Virus record (IMG/VR): IMGVR_UViG_3300042309_002578
Location: 62,001 to 126,000 of that record
Direction: 5' to 3' (one strand)
Origin: a virus
DNA length: 64,000 nucleotides
This document shows positions 25,274 to 34,039 of the stretch, piece by piece. The notes beneath the pieces were generated by a model. The model had not been told where the DNA came from, ran no database searches, and was given only the letters and a program-made list of their open reading frames with translations. A program made the position numbers and the translations under genes. Each line of letters begins with the position of its first letter. Position 1 is the first letter of the stretch.

Positions 25274-25314
25274 CTAAGTGCGACAGATTTTATTGTAAAA
25301 TCTGTCGCACTTAG
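25274..25314 (+). terminator. Hairpin terminator
   Basis: CTAAGTGCGACAGATTTTA, a 3-nt loop, and its perfect 19-bp complement, next to the stop codon. Confidence 0.85.
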
Positions 25315-25409
25315 GTAAAATTACATAGAATAATCTCAGGTAACAAACCCATTCCTTATGTCAACATTTCATAATACCATATTTCGCAGAAACTTGTTAC
25401 AAAAGATTC

Positions 25410-25439
25410 TTGACATCTATGTGTTAGCTGTAGTATTAT
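25410..25439 (+). promoter_or_regulatory. GTTAACC-family promoter
   Basis: TTGACA, 18 bp with GTGTTAGCTGTAG, TATTAT; upstream of the methyltransferase. Confidence 0.75.
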
Positions 25440-25469
25440 ATATTAATATGTGTAGCACAATTAAAAACA

Positions 25470-26594
25470 ATGGATATTAAATTTAGTTCACATTTTAGTG
25501 GGTGTGGTGGATTTGCATCTGGGGCAAAAAAAGCTGGATTTGATGTTATCAGTGGCATTGAGTGGGATGAAAAACGCCCAGAAATAGCAGAACTATATAG
25601 AACAAACGTCAACAGAGATCATCTGATCTATAAAAATATTACAGAGGTTGATTTTAATGAGCTAAACATTCCACTCCCCACAGAAAGGAAACAGAATGGA
25701 TTAGTTTTAGTTCACCAAACATCCCCACCATGTCAAGATCACACCACACTAAACAAAAAAAGAGATGCAAAATCATCACGAGCTAACATATTGGGCAATA
25801 CTCACGATTTTTACAAAATATTTATGCCGGAGTACGTTGTGCTTGAGAACGTCAAGCTTTACAGAAAAAGTGGAGTTTATAAAAACTTTAAGCTCTTTCT
25901 CTCAACCCTTGGCTACAAAATCGAAGAGCATATTTTAAACGCCGCAGATTTTGGCGTACCTCAAACAAGAACCCGGTTGTTCATGATTGCTGCTGCGCCA
26001 AACTATAATCTGCCAACAATAGAAACAACGCACACTGAATGTCTAGGCGATCAACTCCATTTATTTAAAAACCGGTGGGTTGGCTGGTATGAGGCGATCG
26101 CCGATATTATTGACAAGCTAGAGCCATCAAAATTGACTAATAAACAAATAGAGTTTGTCCAGTTGCAACAAAAAAGTTATGCAACAAGGGACTCTGAAAC
26201 CCCATCTTTCGCTATTACAGCCTCAATAGGAGAACATAATGTAATCCCGAAGGTGCTATTACCTAAGAATGCGTTTTTGGTGCAGAGAATTGGGTATTTT
26301 AAAATTCCAAAAATAAAAGATTCGCTACAGCCGTGTTGGACTTTGGTTTCTTCGCTGTGTGACGATGGCAAAGGTGGCACAAGAAATAAAGTCATTGACG
26401 TACTAATTGATGATTGCGATACTAAAAATTTAAATACAGACGCTTTGGCAAGGTTACAGGGATTTGACAAAGATTATAAATGGAGTGGCAACAAGAAAAT
26501 AGATGTGCATGGTCTGGGTAACAGTGTCTGTCCACCTGTATCGGAGGCAATCTGCAATTCCATTAAAAAAGCTATTTTGGCTAGGGACAATTAA
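25470..26594 (+). CDS. DNA (cytosine-5) methyltransferase, 374 aa
   Basis: Transfers a methyl group from S-adenosylmethionine to C5 of cytosine. Motif I SSHFSGCGGFASG at residues 6-18, motif IV with catalytic Cys QTSPPCQDH at about 84-92, motif VI VLENV at about 128, motif VIII DFGVPQTRTRLF at about 160-171, and motifs IX-X LARLQGFDKDY and GLGNSVCPPVSEAI near the end. Length is normal. No restriction partner is adjacent, so it is an orphan methylase, probably for protecting phage DNA. The target sequence cannot be read from the gene. Leader ends AAAAACAATGG. Confidence 0.93.
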   Translation: MDIKFSSHFSGCGGFASGAKKAGFDVISGIEWDEKRPEIAELYRTNVNRDHLIYKNITEVDFNELNIPLPTERKQNGLVLVHQTSPPCQDHTTLNKKRDAKSSRANILGNTHDFYKIFMPEYVVLENVKLYRKSGVYKNFKLFLSTLGYKIEEHILNAADFGVPQTRTRLFMIAAAPNYNLPTIETTHTECLGDQLHLFKNRWVGWYEAIADIIDKLEPSKLTNKQIEFVQLQQKSYATRDSETPSFAITASIGEHNVIPKVLLPKNAFLVQRIGYFKIPKIKDSLQPCWTLVSSLCDDGKGGTRNKVIDVLIDDCDTKNLNTDALARLQGFDKDYKWSGNKKIDVHGLGNSVCPPVSEAICNSIKKAILARDN

Positions 26595-26664
26595 AATATT
26601 GTGCTAATATTAATATTATTAGTTTTAATATCTAATCAATATTGACAACCGAAAAGGAGTTTTA

Positions 26665-26727
26665 ATGCAATATCGAGTCGTGTACCAGGGCTATGGGCAG
26701 TGGATTGGTGAAAATGCCACCAATTAA
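26665..26727 (+). CDS. Possible 20-aa peptide
   Basis: AAGGAGTTTTA before ATG; frame MQYRVVYQGYGQWIGENATN then TAA. It precedes the gene at 26771 and could be a leader peptide. Confidence 0.3.
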   Translation: MQYRVVYQGYGQWIGENATN

Positions 26728-26770
26728 CGGCAGAAAGCTTCCTCGTAAATTTACATAAGGAGTTGATTTG

Positions 26771-27103
26771 ATGTTTAACTTTGAGACTATTAAGCCACAA
26801 TACGATGTATTAGCCTGGATGTCAGAAAATAGTGTATCTTTTTATTTAGAATTTTCTGATCCAACTCTTCAAAAAAGTGTTCAGGAGGAGTTGGAGTCAA
26901 AAGGCTTTTCAACAATATATGAGTTTACTGTGAGGCGGTTAATTCAATTGCAACCACCGTCAGGAATGGACACACTACAAATTTTGGAAAGAATTTGTAC
27001 GACGTTGGAATTGGAGCATTACAAAGTTCAAAGAAAAATAGCTCCAAGATGGAAGCTATTAAAAGATGTCTTACCAATACAAAGTTTCATTTTAGGGAGT
27101 TAG
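26771..27103 (+). CDS. Hypothetical protein, 110 aa
   Basis: ATG at 26771 follows AAGGAGTTGATTTG. Mixed alpha-beta (VSFYLEFSDPTLQKSVQEEL, FSTIYEFTVRRLIQL). Two bases separate its stop from the next start, so the pair is an operon. No family recognised. Confidence 0.6.
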   Translation: MFNFETIKPQYDVLAWMSENSVSFYLEFSDPTLQKSVQEELESKGFSTIYEFTVRRLIQLQPPSGMDTLQILERICTTLELEHYKVQRKIAPRWKLLKDVLPIQSFILGS

Positions 27104-27105
27104 TT

Positions 27106-27615
27106 ATGTATTGCGACATCCAAGGAAAATCTGTAGAGCGAATAATTGAAAATTGGAGCGTCTTGATTGACATTTCTCCTGGCAAATTTATGCAGTTTTA
27201 CGTGCTAACTGACAGTTTGGAGAAATTTAATCTCTATTACTCCCTTTTGTCTGCTAAGTTAAATTTGATTGACGGTGGCGAACTTGTACTGCGCCCACAG
27301 TCATTAAGTTTATACCAAGAAATAATGTTAAAATTGCCTTTAACCGCACAGAATTACAGCTTTGCAGTTAAAACTTTTAACGAATCATGGAATGCAAAGC
27401 CTGAGCAAGACAAAGACTATTTTAATAATAGATGGAGATTTGGACACGACTACGATCAAGAATTAATGGAAGATAAAGTTTTAAAAGAGGCTTTGAAGGA
27501 CTTTGAGGGAAAAATAGTTATCTTCACGTGGGTAGATGACACTAATCCCAAAATCACTAGAGTCGCAATGGCTTCGCAGTTCAAAAGTGGTGCAATAAAA
27601 CCAGTGGAAAAGTAA
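27106..27615 (+). CDS. Hypothetical protein, 169 aa
   Basis: ATG at 27106 follows GGGAGTTAGTT. The C-terminal part holds LKDFEGKIVIFTWVDDTNPK, a likely beta hairpin; the rest is alpha-beta. No family recognised. Second gene of the pair, closed by the terminator at 27620. Confidence 0.65.
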   Translation: MYCDIQGKSVERIIENWSVLIDISPGKFMQFYVLTDSLEKFNLYYSLLSAKLNLIDGGELVLRPQSLSLYQEIMLKLPLTAQNYSFAVKTFNESWNAKPEQDKDYFNNRWRFGHDYDQELMEDKVLKEALKDFEGKIVIFTWVDDTNPKITRVAMASQFKSGAIKPVEK

Positions 27616-27619
27616 ATTT

Positions 27620-27642
27620 AGCCCCGTAACAGGGGCTTTTTT
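27620..27642 (+). terminator. Rho-independent terminator
   Basis: AGCCCC-loop-GGGGCT followed by TTTTTT. Confidence 0.85.
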
Positions 27643-27963
27643 TATTGGCAAAACCAATTTCTTTCGCTAGGGCATTTTTTAACCTTTTTGCAGGGTAGTA
27701 AATACCCTGAAATATGTCCAGTCCAATTACCATATTCATCTACTAAAGTTCCACTAAAATCAGCACCAAGTAGTTGGTACGGTCTTATGTCTATTCCACA
27801 ACCAGGGCAACGAGTACCACCCCAGGAAGCCATAAAAAGATTGTAGTTTCTATGGATTTGGTTTTCAGCAATACTGTCTAGTTCTCTTAGCCGCTGTTTT
27901 AATTGATATCGCTTACGTCGCTTTTGTCTTTTTATGTTTCCGGTTAAATGATAAAGTATCCAT
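27642..27963 (-). pseudogene. Cys-rich small protein with a probable frameshift near its start
   Basis: From the ATG at 27833 the frame gives 63 aa: MASWGGTRCPGCGIDIRPYQ ending LLPCKKVKKCPSERNWFCQ, with paired cysteines that suggest a zinc site. The same frame is open upstream for 40 more codons in well-formed basic sequence (NIKRQKRRKRYQLKQRLREL) but has no start; an ATG at 27963 is one base out of phase. A one-base change near the start is the simplest reading; a genuine start at 27833 is possible. Confidence 0.4.
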
Positions 27964-28075
27964 AATTCAAATTGTTAGAGTTGTAGCGCGATCGCCCATC
28001 AAAAGAGCGATCTTTATGTGACTGTTATGTGATTAAATGCGATCGCCCAACAAAAAGAGACGACCGCTTGTTAAT

Positions 28076-28270
28076 TCAAACTGAAATCTGTGATCCATTC
28101 TTTAGCTCTCTAATCAGGGATGGATAACTTGCTAGATAATCACTTTCGTCAGAGAGAAAATTACCGTCTACTCCAGATTGTCTAATTTTTAAAGAGCGAT
28201 ATGTTTTCCCTTCCCTGACAAGCACTTTTATTTTCTCATTGTTAATCAAAAGGTATCCAGTATATTGCAT
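28076..28270 (-). CDS. Small hypothetical protein, 64 aa
   Basis: ATG follows AAGGAAGATC. Beta-rich (YTGYLLINNEKIKVLVREG), then polar helices. HIP1 octamers surround the gene. No family recognised. Confidence 0.5.
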   Translation of the reverse strand: MQYTGYLLINNEKIKVLVREGKTYRSLKIRQSGVDGNFLSDESDYLASYPSLIRELKNGSQISV

Positions 28271-28328
28271 GATCTTCCTTGGTGATTGTGAGTGCGATCG
28301 CCCTAAAAGAGGCGACCGCGTAAATTAG

Positions 28329-28466
28329 CTACTTGAAAACTTCAATCAAAACTGATTCAGGGTACAGCCCGACGCAACCAAAGCGCGGATCATAAATCTG
28401 TTCAATGTCTATTTCCCGTTTACGGCACAAAACAGATGCTTGTCCACCATTTTGACTTGCAAACAT
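28329..28466 (-). CDS. Small hypothetical protein, 45 aa
   Basis: ATG at 28466 overlaps the upstream stop as TAATG. The frame MFASQNGGQASVLCRKREID ends PESVLIEVFK. A longer GTG start at 28511 lies inside the resolvase gene. Coupled to the resolvase; function unknown. Confidence 0.45.
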   Translation of the reverse strand: MFASQNGGQASVLCRKREIDIEQIYDPRFGCVGLYPESVLIEVFK

Positions 28467-29014
28467 TAAATTTTTGTATTTCTTGCAGACAGATATTTTC
28501 TTAGTTTCCACTCAGCAATCAAGGCAGCATCTGCACGCCCATCACAAATTTTTACACCATTTTTGTATTTTGAATTTTTTTCATATACCAAGTCTTTTAT
28601 TTGTGGTATTAATTCCACAGCGACTTTATCGCCATTGTATTGACCGCTTGTTTTGCCGTTAACACCCAAAAGTGACATCCATTGAACGGATTGAACCTCT
28701 GTGCATGATATCTGCTTCATAAAAATGCACATCTGCAAAGCCCCAAGACCACGCCCATATTTAAGCATTGATGCAACACTCTGACTTCTTTTTTCTCCGC
28801 CTTTTTTCTCGTCTTTTTGGCTCATGGCTTTCGCAACTTCTATGGCCGCAAAACTATTGTTAGGGTCAAAATCACTAAATATTTTAGCAACACCCCTCAT
28901 TGAGATTTGCCCATCCATAAACGGCATATCGGCGCACATAATTAACTCTCTGTTTTCGTTTATAGCGACAATAGCACCCTTAGATCCTGGATCAACCCCG
29001 ATAAATACTTTCAT
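28466..29014 (-). CDS. RuvC-like Holliday junction resolvase, 182 aa
   Basis: RNase H-fold nuclease that would cut branched recombination or replication intermediates before packaging. Residues 4-15 IGVDPGSKGAIV carry the first catalytic Asp; AAIEVAKAMSQ at about 57 gives a Glu after the second core strand; CDGRADAALIAEW near 158-170 gives the last acidic pair on the C-terminal helix. The spacing fits the RuvC/poxvirus A22-like superfamily. Length is typical. It pairs with the replication genes downstream in role, though it is transcribed oppositely. Confidence 0.8.
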   Translation of the reverse strand: MKVFIGVDPGSKGAIVAINENRELIMCADMPFMDGQISMRGVAKIFSDFDPNNSFAAIEVAKAMSQKDEKKGGEKRSQSVASMLKYGRGLGALQMCIFMKQISCTEVQSVQWMSLLGVNGKTSGQYNGDKVAVELIPQIKDLVYEKNSKYKNGVKICDGRADAALIAEWKLRKYLSARNTKI

Positions 29015-29104
29015 GATTTAGCCTAAAATGTTATTGCAATATTGATGCTATATTAACATTGTTTGTGGTAAAATGTGTTAACAAGTATCAAGAAATTTAA
29101 AGCC

Positions 29105-29395
29105 ATGCAGTTAAGTACAGAAAAAATAAATACCCAAGAAACAAAGCCAGAAGTTGAGGCAATTTTACATTCAAGCGAATGGGTAAAACCAGAGGACAAG
29201 CTCCCGCAACCTTATGAGTTTGTTTTAGTAATGATAGCAGAATGCAATATTCCAATATATTGCCTCTATCAATGCGACGATTTTTATGTTGTCAGTGTGT
29301 CGCTGGTTCGCAATAATGTGAATACAAGAATTAAACTTCTAAAAAAAGAAGTCTTGGTGTGGCGAGGAAATCTTGGAATAAAACTTCCACAATAA
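29105..29395 (+). CDS. DUF551-like protein, 96 aa
   Basis: Start at 29105 (TTTAAAGCC before ATG) is preferred to GTG at 29075, which lies in the promoter region. Contains SSEWVKPEDKLPQPYEFVLV and a late VWRGNLGIKLPQ, matching the W-I/V-P-x-x-E/D-x-L-P-x-x...V-L-V ... W-x-x-L-P pattern of DUF551, a small domain common in phages. Function unknown. Confidence 0.55.
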   Translation: MQLSTEKINTQETKPEVEAILHSSEWVKPEDKLPQPYEFVLVMIAECNIPIYCLYQCDDFYVVSVSLVRNNVNTRIKLLKKEVLVWRGNLGIKLPQ

Positions 29396-29408
29396 AATCA
29401 AAAACTGG

Positions 29409-29437
29409 TTGACTTTTGTGGTTAACCAATGTAATAT
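29409..29437 (+). promoter_or_regulatory. GTTAACC-family promoter
   Basis: TTGACT, 17 bp with GTGGTTAACCAATG, TAATAT; upstream of 29473. Confidence 0.85.
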
Positions 29438-29472
29438 AGATATATAGACAAAAACCACAAACACAAAAAACA

Positions 29473-30069
29473 ATGACAATTTTCATAAACAACAACAAGA
29501 CAATGAAAGAACTCGCTGCAAAAGTATTTAATTACAGCGGTAGAAAATATAAAGTAGTGCCACAACTTAACTATTGTCTCAACAATTATTGGGACGGTGG
29601 CAGCAAAGAAAGATGCGTTCTCGTAAATAGAGAAAATGGCGAATTTCACGCACCTAGCGATGATACAAAAAACCCATTTAAGGTAGTCGCTCATAAAAGC
29701 TTCGAGATTCCAAAAGGGTATTTTATAATTACCCACACAATAAGCATGGGAAAAGACGCTGGGATAACTTTTTATGTAAGACCCGAAGAAATGCCCAAGG
29801 ATTTAGCTAGTGGCGACTACGATTTAACCTTTGAGCAAAAAGTTGTTCTATCCTGCTTTTTTAGTTTTAAATCGAGCTACGCCGGCATTAAAGATTATCG
29901 CAAAAGCAATGGTTTAGCTTTAATATCATCTCAAGAATGGGATAACGCCAAAGCTTCATTAATCGAAGCGGAGTATATAAACGCACGAAATGCTATTACC
30001 ACAAAGGGTAAAAATGCGGCTCTAAAGTTTAGCTTCAGCAGCCTTCACAGCGAAGTAAAAAAGCAGTAA
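29473..30069 (+). CDS. Hypothetical protein, 198 aa
   Basis: Beta-rich N-terminal 110 residues (RKYKVVPQLNYCLNNYWDGG, GYFIITHTISMGKDAGITFY), then helices and a winged-helix-like end (ALISSQEWDNAKASLIEAEY, TTKGKNAALKFS). No family recognised. Leader ACAAAAAACAATGAC without Shine-Dalgarno; own terminator at 30082. Confidence 0.65.
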   Translation: MTIFINNNKTMKELAAKVFNYSGRKYKVVPQLNYCLNNYWDGGSKERCVLVNRENGEFHAPSDDTKNPFKVVAHKSFEIPKGYFIITHTISMGKDAGITFYVRPEEMPKDLASGDYDLTFEQKVVLSCFFSFKSSYAGIKDYRKSNGLALISSQEWDNAKASLIEAEYINARNAITTKGKNAALKFSFSSLHSEVKKQ

Positions 30070-30081
30070 ACTGATTTAATA

Positions 30082-30122
30082 AACCATTTTGCATTTTGAT
30101 TCCGATAAAATGCAAAATGGTT
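30082..30122 (+). terminator. Hairpin terminator
   Basis: AACCATTTTGCATTTT and its complement around a loop, after the gene at 29473. Confidence 0.8.
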
Positions 30123-30207
30123 AAAAATCGGTGTAATAAAATAATACAAAGCGCGATACCGACACCTATCAATAGACAACAAAATTGCGATCGCAACAAC
30201 AAAAAAT

Positions 30208-30468
30208 ATGCTAGTTAAAGACTTTTTAGAATTTGCCGAACAGGTTAGACAATCTAGTGAGAAAGACCAATCTGTGCTAGACCTAGAGCTAAATTTTTAT
30301 GATGGAAGCGAGTCATGGGACATAGACAAATTAGAAATAACTATGCCTGACGCAGAAACAGAAGAACCAGGTTATGTTGTCTTTGAGTTAAAAACAAGTA
30401 TTGACATAGAAGATGACCGGTTTGACAGAAGTCACCCAGAAATACGCCATGAAGTAGTAGCCCCATAA
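30208..30468 (+). CDS. Small acidic hypothetical protein, 86 aa
   Basis: Strongly acidic (LDLELNFYDGSESWDIDKLE, SIDIEDDRFDRSHPE). Leader GCAACAACAAAAAAT. Small acidic phage proteins are sometimes inhibitors that mimic DNA; nothing here proves it. Closed by the hairpin at 30481. Confidence 0.6.
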   Translation: MLVKDFLEFAEQVRQSSEKDQSVLDLELNFYDGSESWDIDKLEITMPDAETEEPGYVVFELKTSIDIEDDRFDRSHPEIRHEVVAP

Positions 30469-30480
30469 GTGCAGCGAAAC

Positions 30481-30520
30481 CTTTTAAGGACTAACAGCTA
30501 CTGGAAGTTAGCCCTTAAAG
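30481..30520 (+). terminator. Hairpin terminator
   Basis: CTTTTAAGG-A-CTAAC pairs with GTTAG-C-CCTTAAAG and is followed by A-rich DNA. Confidence 0.6.
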
Positions 30521-30671
30521 AAAAAAGCATAATATTTAAGATTATGCAATTTTTTCTGTCAAATGGATTTTGTGAGCGAATCCCACGAAGCGGGTATTTT
30601 GCTTCTTGCTAAATTTCAAGAATTTAGACAGCTAACCCTAGCTCTATATTTATATTTCTTTCTTAGTTGTA

Positions 30672-30700
30672 TTGCATATTTTTTCTTCTCGTGCTATAAT
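30672..30700 (+). promoter_or_regulatory. Strong promoter of the structured RNA candidate
   Basis: TTGCAT, 17 bp, TATAAT at 30695-30700. The expected start at about 30707 is exactly the first base of the AACGAGA stem. Confidence 0.7.
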
Positions 30701-30706
30701 TATATT

Positions 30707-31130
30707 AACGAGAGTAAATCCTTAGATCAAGCGTACTGCGTTTTGGTTTTAAACTGTTCTCGTTCGGGTCTTGTTCGCAAGGAGACAAGATATCCAGGGA
30801 AATTCCCCCGTTACTATACGTATGCGGTTTTAAAAAGCCTATACCTGGAAGGCAACTCGTACCTCGGATGCGAGACAACCTCAAAAAGCTGACAGGACGC
30901 GAGGCAGATGGTTACTGCCAAGATTGAAGAAACATAAGAACCTTCGCCTCATCGATCCTAACGGATTAAACATCAGATCCTTGAAGAAACTGGTGAGCCT
31001 ATAGAGGTGCTATAGGCACGTTGGTGAAAACTAACAAGATTTTGAAGGGAGCTTGAGCCAGTAACTGTCCTGGATTAAAGTGCATTACAAAAGCACACCA
31101 AGCTTCGGTCATGCTTTTTGGTTTTCAAGC
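30707..31130 (+). ncRNA. Structured RNA candidate, HEARO/OMEGA-like, without nuclease gene
   Basis: No convincing frame. Successive hairpins: AACGAGA/TCTCGTT closing the first 58 nt; TCTTGT-TCGCAAGGAG-ACAAGA; GGGAA-A-TTCCC; CTCG/CGAG; GGCAG/CTGCC; GCCTATAG/CTATAGGC. The stretch TTCGCAAGGAGACAAG, then CCAGGGAAATTCCCCCGTTA and CGTATGCGG, recalls HEARO RNAs that accompany IscB/IsrB nucleases. No IscB frame follows. The GGGAGCTTGAGCC near 31055 also recalls a group II intron domain, so a ribozyme relic is the main alternative. The 3' end is uncertain. The rest of 31131-31995, apart from repeat copy E, shows no gene I can support. Confidence 0.5.
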
Positions 31131-31589
31131 AACAAAATTATGATCTAACCTTGGGTTTCCAACCGTGTGGACTAAATCACCGCACAAAAGCACACTAAGT
31201 ATTAGACATAATTATTCTCATTGTTTTTTATTCCGCAAAAACCTAACGCCAAGTGTGTATGCGCTTATTTTAAGCGTTTATATTATTTTGGTATTTAAAA
31301 CTGCGATTTTGTCGTTGCTAGAATCTTTTTATCTTTTTCTGGACAAATAAAAATCGTTAGCTTTAGTTTATCGTCCTAAATTCTGTGAATTTAGGACAAA
31401 TTGTCATGCTTATTTTTATTAAAGCCAGATATGCACAGGCGTAAATATAGGCGCATAGAATACATTTGTTCTGTGCTTCGCTGAAAACGGTGATTTTTGG
31501 CGGCAAAAAACTACAAGCGTGTTACATGATTTTTGGCAATGACAACGACTGAAATGCCTATTCTATCGTAAGGTTGGACACCAAATTTT

Positions 31590-31725
31590 CAAATTACATA
31601 TAATACCATAAAGTGGGTACAAAAGTCAAGGGAAGATACAAAGAAAAAAGGGTAGTTTCCTGTAAGAAAGTGATCATCTTCCCAGCTTTATTTTTCAGTG
31701 AAATTATAAATGTATTACAAGCACC
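31590..31725 (-). repeat. Dispersed element, copy E (hairpin and promoter only)
   Basis: Contains the GGGAAGATACAAAG to GATCATCTTCCC hairpin and, on the minus strand, TTGACT-18-TATTAT at the position of the element promoter. No modules follow; the sequence beyond holds only a short GTGTTACATGATTTTTGGC resemblance. Confidence 0.65.
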
Positions 31726-31995
31726 CTCTTATTATGGCTATTGCAACGGAGGCGCATTTGTTGAAAGAAAGGAAAGATGGTGGGAAGGTGATAGTTTAGC
31801 GATCTAACAAAGAAATTGTGGAGATTTTATTCCGATAGCTTGGTAAGCGTAAAACTCAGTGGATAAAGCCACTGAGAGTGTCAATTCCTCGTTCGCACCC
31901 TGATGCAAACAATAATGATCCGAACAACTTCAAAAGGTGCTAATTAGAGCTTTTGTGTAACCAAAGTGGCGATCGCCACATTAGCTAAAACCTAA

Positions 31996-32376
31996 AAGGA
32001 TCAATACCGGGGTTGGAGTAGAGCAAGAAAGCTGCTTGAGCAGCACGGAAAAGACGCAGACAATTTTGCTTATGAATTCCAAATAAGTGAAATAAAGCTA
32101 ATGCAGCTTGACGGTGGCTTTGCAGTTCCTATGTTCGCTCTAAATGGAGTGTCAGGCTACAGACTGGTAATTAAGAATGATCTGCCAACCGTAATGTCTA
32201 ATTATTTTCAATTCGCCATAGAAGAGGACGAGTTGAAGGTCAGAGAATGGGCAGAATCTAACTACAAGAAACTATTCGACTGTGCCAGCATGGGTGACAT
32301 TTCCCGACTAGTAGAATCAACTCCCAAGCTGAAGAAAAAAGTTAGGAGTGGTTTAATATGCAATAATTTTAGTTGA
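31996..32376 (+). pseudogene. Gene remnant without start codon
   Basis: A frame with protein-like composition runs from the stop at 31993 to TAG at 32376: KDQYRGWSRARKLLEQHGKD, FAYEFQISEIKLMQLDGGFA, DELKVREWAESNYKKLFDCA. The first ATG at 32101 cuts the protein in mid-domain and has no Shine-Dalgarno, so this is probably the 3' part of a larger gene. No family recognised. Confidence 0.45.
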
Positions 32377-32400
32377 CTTTTTTGTTGACCATAGTATTAT
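32373..32400 (+). promoter_or_regulatory. GTTAACC-family promoter
   Basis: TTGACT, 16 bp with TTGTTGACCATAG, TATTAT; upstream of 32439. Confidence 0.8.
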
Positions 32401-32438
32401 AGATATATAGACAAAAACCAAAAACAAAAAAGAAAACA

Positions 32439-33044
32439 ATGCAAAACTTCATTAACCTAAAAACACACCATAGAGAGGGAATTAAGGCACATTTAGCGAT
32501 TGTAGGTATGCCAAACTTCGGAATTTTGCAATATTACGGCACATCGTTTGATGATTCAGAAAGAGGGAAAGACATTGCATATCACGGCGGATGTCACATA
32601 AGCAAGATAATGGTAGACAATTTAGAAGATGGATTCTACCGATTTACTGAAGCAGTGAAGCAGCATAGTATAGAAACAAATGTTGGTTTCTTGAAAATAA
32701 TTGGTGGAAAAATTATTAATAAATCTGCGGATTTAGAATCACTGATTTTGTCAGACCAAGACAAATCAATGTTTGAAGCGCAAAAACTTCGCGGACAAGA
32801 AATATTAAAAGATTGGGAAGAAAAAGAGAGGGTGGCGAAAATAGCGAAAGAACAGGAAGATGTAAAAAAAGCGGTAAAAAATAACAATAAAAAATTAGAA
32901 AAAATAAAAAACCAGATTGGAGAATCTACCGCATTAGATATTGAAGCCTTCAGAAAGCTAACAGTAGAGCAACTGATGGATATTATTATTGATCAGCAGA
33001 CAATAATAGCGTCGCTAAATTCTAGAGAAAAAACAGAAAACTAA
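32439..33044 (+). CDS. Hypothetical protein with coiled coil, 201 aa
   Basis: N-terminal 100 residues globular (KAHLAIVGMPNFGILQYYG); residues about 120-165 form a charged coiled coil (EEKERVAKIAKEQEDVKKAV); the end resembles a short helical dimer (RKLTVEQLMDIIIDQQTIIA). Leader GAAAACAATGC without Shine-Dalgarno. It is followed 13 bp later by the next gene, so they form an operon. No family recognised. Confidence 0.6.
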   Translation: MQNFINLKTHHREGIKAHLAIVGMPNFGILQYYGTSFDDSERGKDIAYHGGCHISKIMVDNLEDGFYRFTEAVKQHSIETNVGFLKIIGGKIINKSADLESLILSDQDKSMFEAQKLRGQEILKDWEEKERVAKIAKEQEDVKKAVKNNNKKLEKIKNQIGESTALDIEAFRKLTVEQLMDIIIDQQTIIASLNSREKTEN

Positions 33045-33057
33045 AAGGGATAGGAAC

Positions 33058-33447
33058 ATGAGTCAAACGATGAAGACATACTTAATGCTTGGCGTTAGAA
33101 TTCCTTGCTCGGAAATGCCAGAAGATATTTTTTTAAATTATTGTGAAACTGAAGAGACGTTTTTTGATAAAAACGCAAAAATCAAAATCATACAAACAGG
33201 TGTGGGTACGTTTTTTGATAAAAACACAAAAATCAAAATCATACAAACAGGTGTGGGTAACGATGATGATGACTATGTGGTTGGCTATGTTATCGGCAAT
33301 TATGAAGAAATGTCCGATGATTCAATCATCGAAAAAGAAATCAGTTTTATTGAAGATTTTGCTTCAATAGTTGGAAATGCAATTAAGAAAAAATTGGACA
33401 TCAAAATGCAAAAAGTAAGGTTGATAATGTTCACTAGCCTTATCTAA
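33058..33447 (+). CDS. Hypothetical protein with internal 17-aa duplication, 129 aa
   Basis: ATG follows AAGGGATAGGAAC. Residues 34-50 and 51-67 repeat TFFDKNxKIKIIQTGVG. The rest is acidic (VGNDDDDYVVGYVIGNYEEM) and helical at the end. The duplication is so fresh (one base difference) that a shorter ancestor is certain. No family recognised. Confidence 0.55.
   Translation: MSQTMKTYLMLGVRIPCSEMPEDIFLNYCETEETFFDKNAKIKIIQTGVGTFFDKNTKIKIIQTGVGNDDDDYVVGYVIGNYEEMSDDSIIEKEISFIEDFASIVGNAIKKKLDIKMQKVRLIMFTSLI
33157..33258 (+). repeat. 51-bp in-frame tandem duplication
   Basis: Copies 33157-33207 and 33208-33258 differ only at GCA/ACA. Confidence 0.95.
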
Positions 33448-33465
33448 TTTTCAATTCAGGATATT

Positions 33466-34039
33466 TTACTGGAAGTAGAAAATTTCGTAACATTTCCTGT
33501 ATTTTTTTTGAATTATATTTTTATCTGCGTTTCCGTCTATTCGCACAATTCTGTATGGGTTGAGTTTGTGCAATTCCATATAGCCATGCTGCACACGCCG
33601 ATGAAATTCTATAGTTTCCTGCTCAATTCTGTCTGGTGCAGATTGCCCACGTTTACGCGAAAGTCCAACTTCTACATCTACATCTAGCCAAATAGTTAAA
33701 TCGCTTTCCAATCCGCCTGTAGCAATTTGATTTAGTTGATTTATTAAATTAAAGCTTAAACCTCTGCCGTAGCCTTGGTACGCAATTGTCGAGTCGGTGT
33801 AGCGATCGCATAAAATAAACTTATTTGCTGCTAAATTTGGTTTTAGTTTTTCTGCGATGTGTTGCGCTCTGTCTGCCGCATACAGCAAGAGTTCTGTAAT
33901 TTCGCCAATTGGATTGTTGTGAGACTTTTCTAGTAACAACTTCCGCAAATCTGTCCCCAATTCTGTTCCTCCTGGCTCACGAGTGAGTATTGGGGACATA
34001 TTTAAACTTTCTAGCCATTGATAACACATCTGTATCTGT
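33466..34039 (-). pseudogene. tmk: Thymidylate kinase, 5'-truncated
   Basis: Would phosphorylate dTMP to dTDP. Present: TREPGGTELGTDLRKLLL, the substrate-binding ADRAQHI, CDRYTDSTIAYQG (the DRY/DRF region), the lid-like SRKRGQSAPDRIEQE, and a C-terminal helix. Missing: the first 16-18 residues with the GxxGxGKS/T P-loop. Sequence at 34039-34030 (codons for QIQMCYQWLE) follows directly on a right-end-like sequence of an IS200/IS605 element. Without the P-loop the product cannot be active. The 5' part is not found upstream. Confidence 0.8.

Noticed and set aside
28466-28511. GTG start at 28511 for the small gene after the resolvase
   Set aside because: It lies inside the resolvase gene; the TAATG overlap at 28466 is the more usual arrangement.
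30563-30892. 109-codon plus-strand frame
   Set aside because: It crosses the strong promoter and the hairpins of the RNA candidate, and its composition is not protein-like.
30990-31090. Intact group II intron
   Set aside because: Only a GGGAGCTTGAGCC-like word is seen; no complete domain V, no GTGYG start and no reverse transcriptase.
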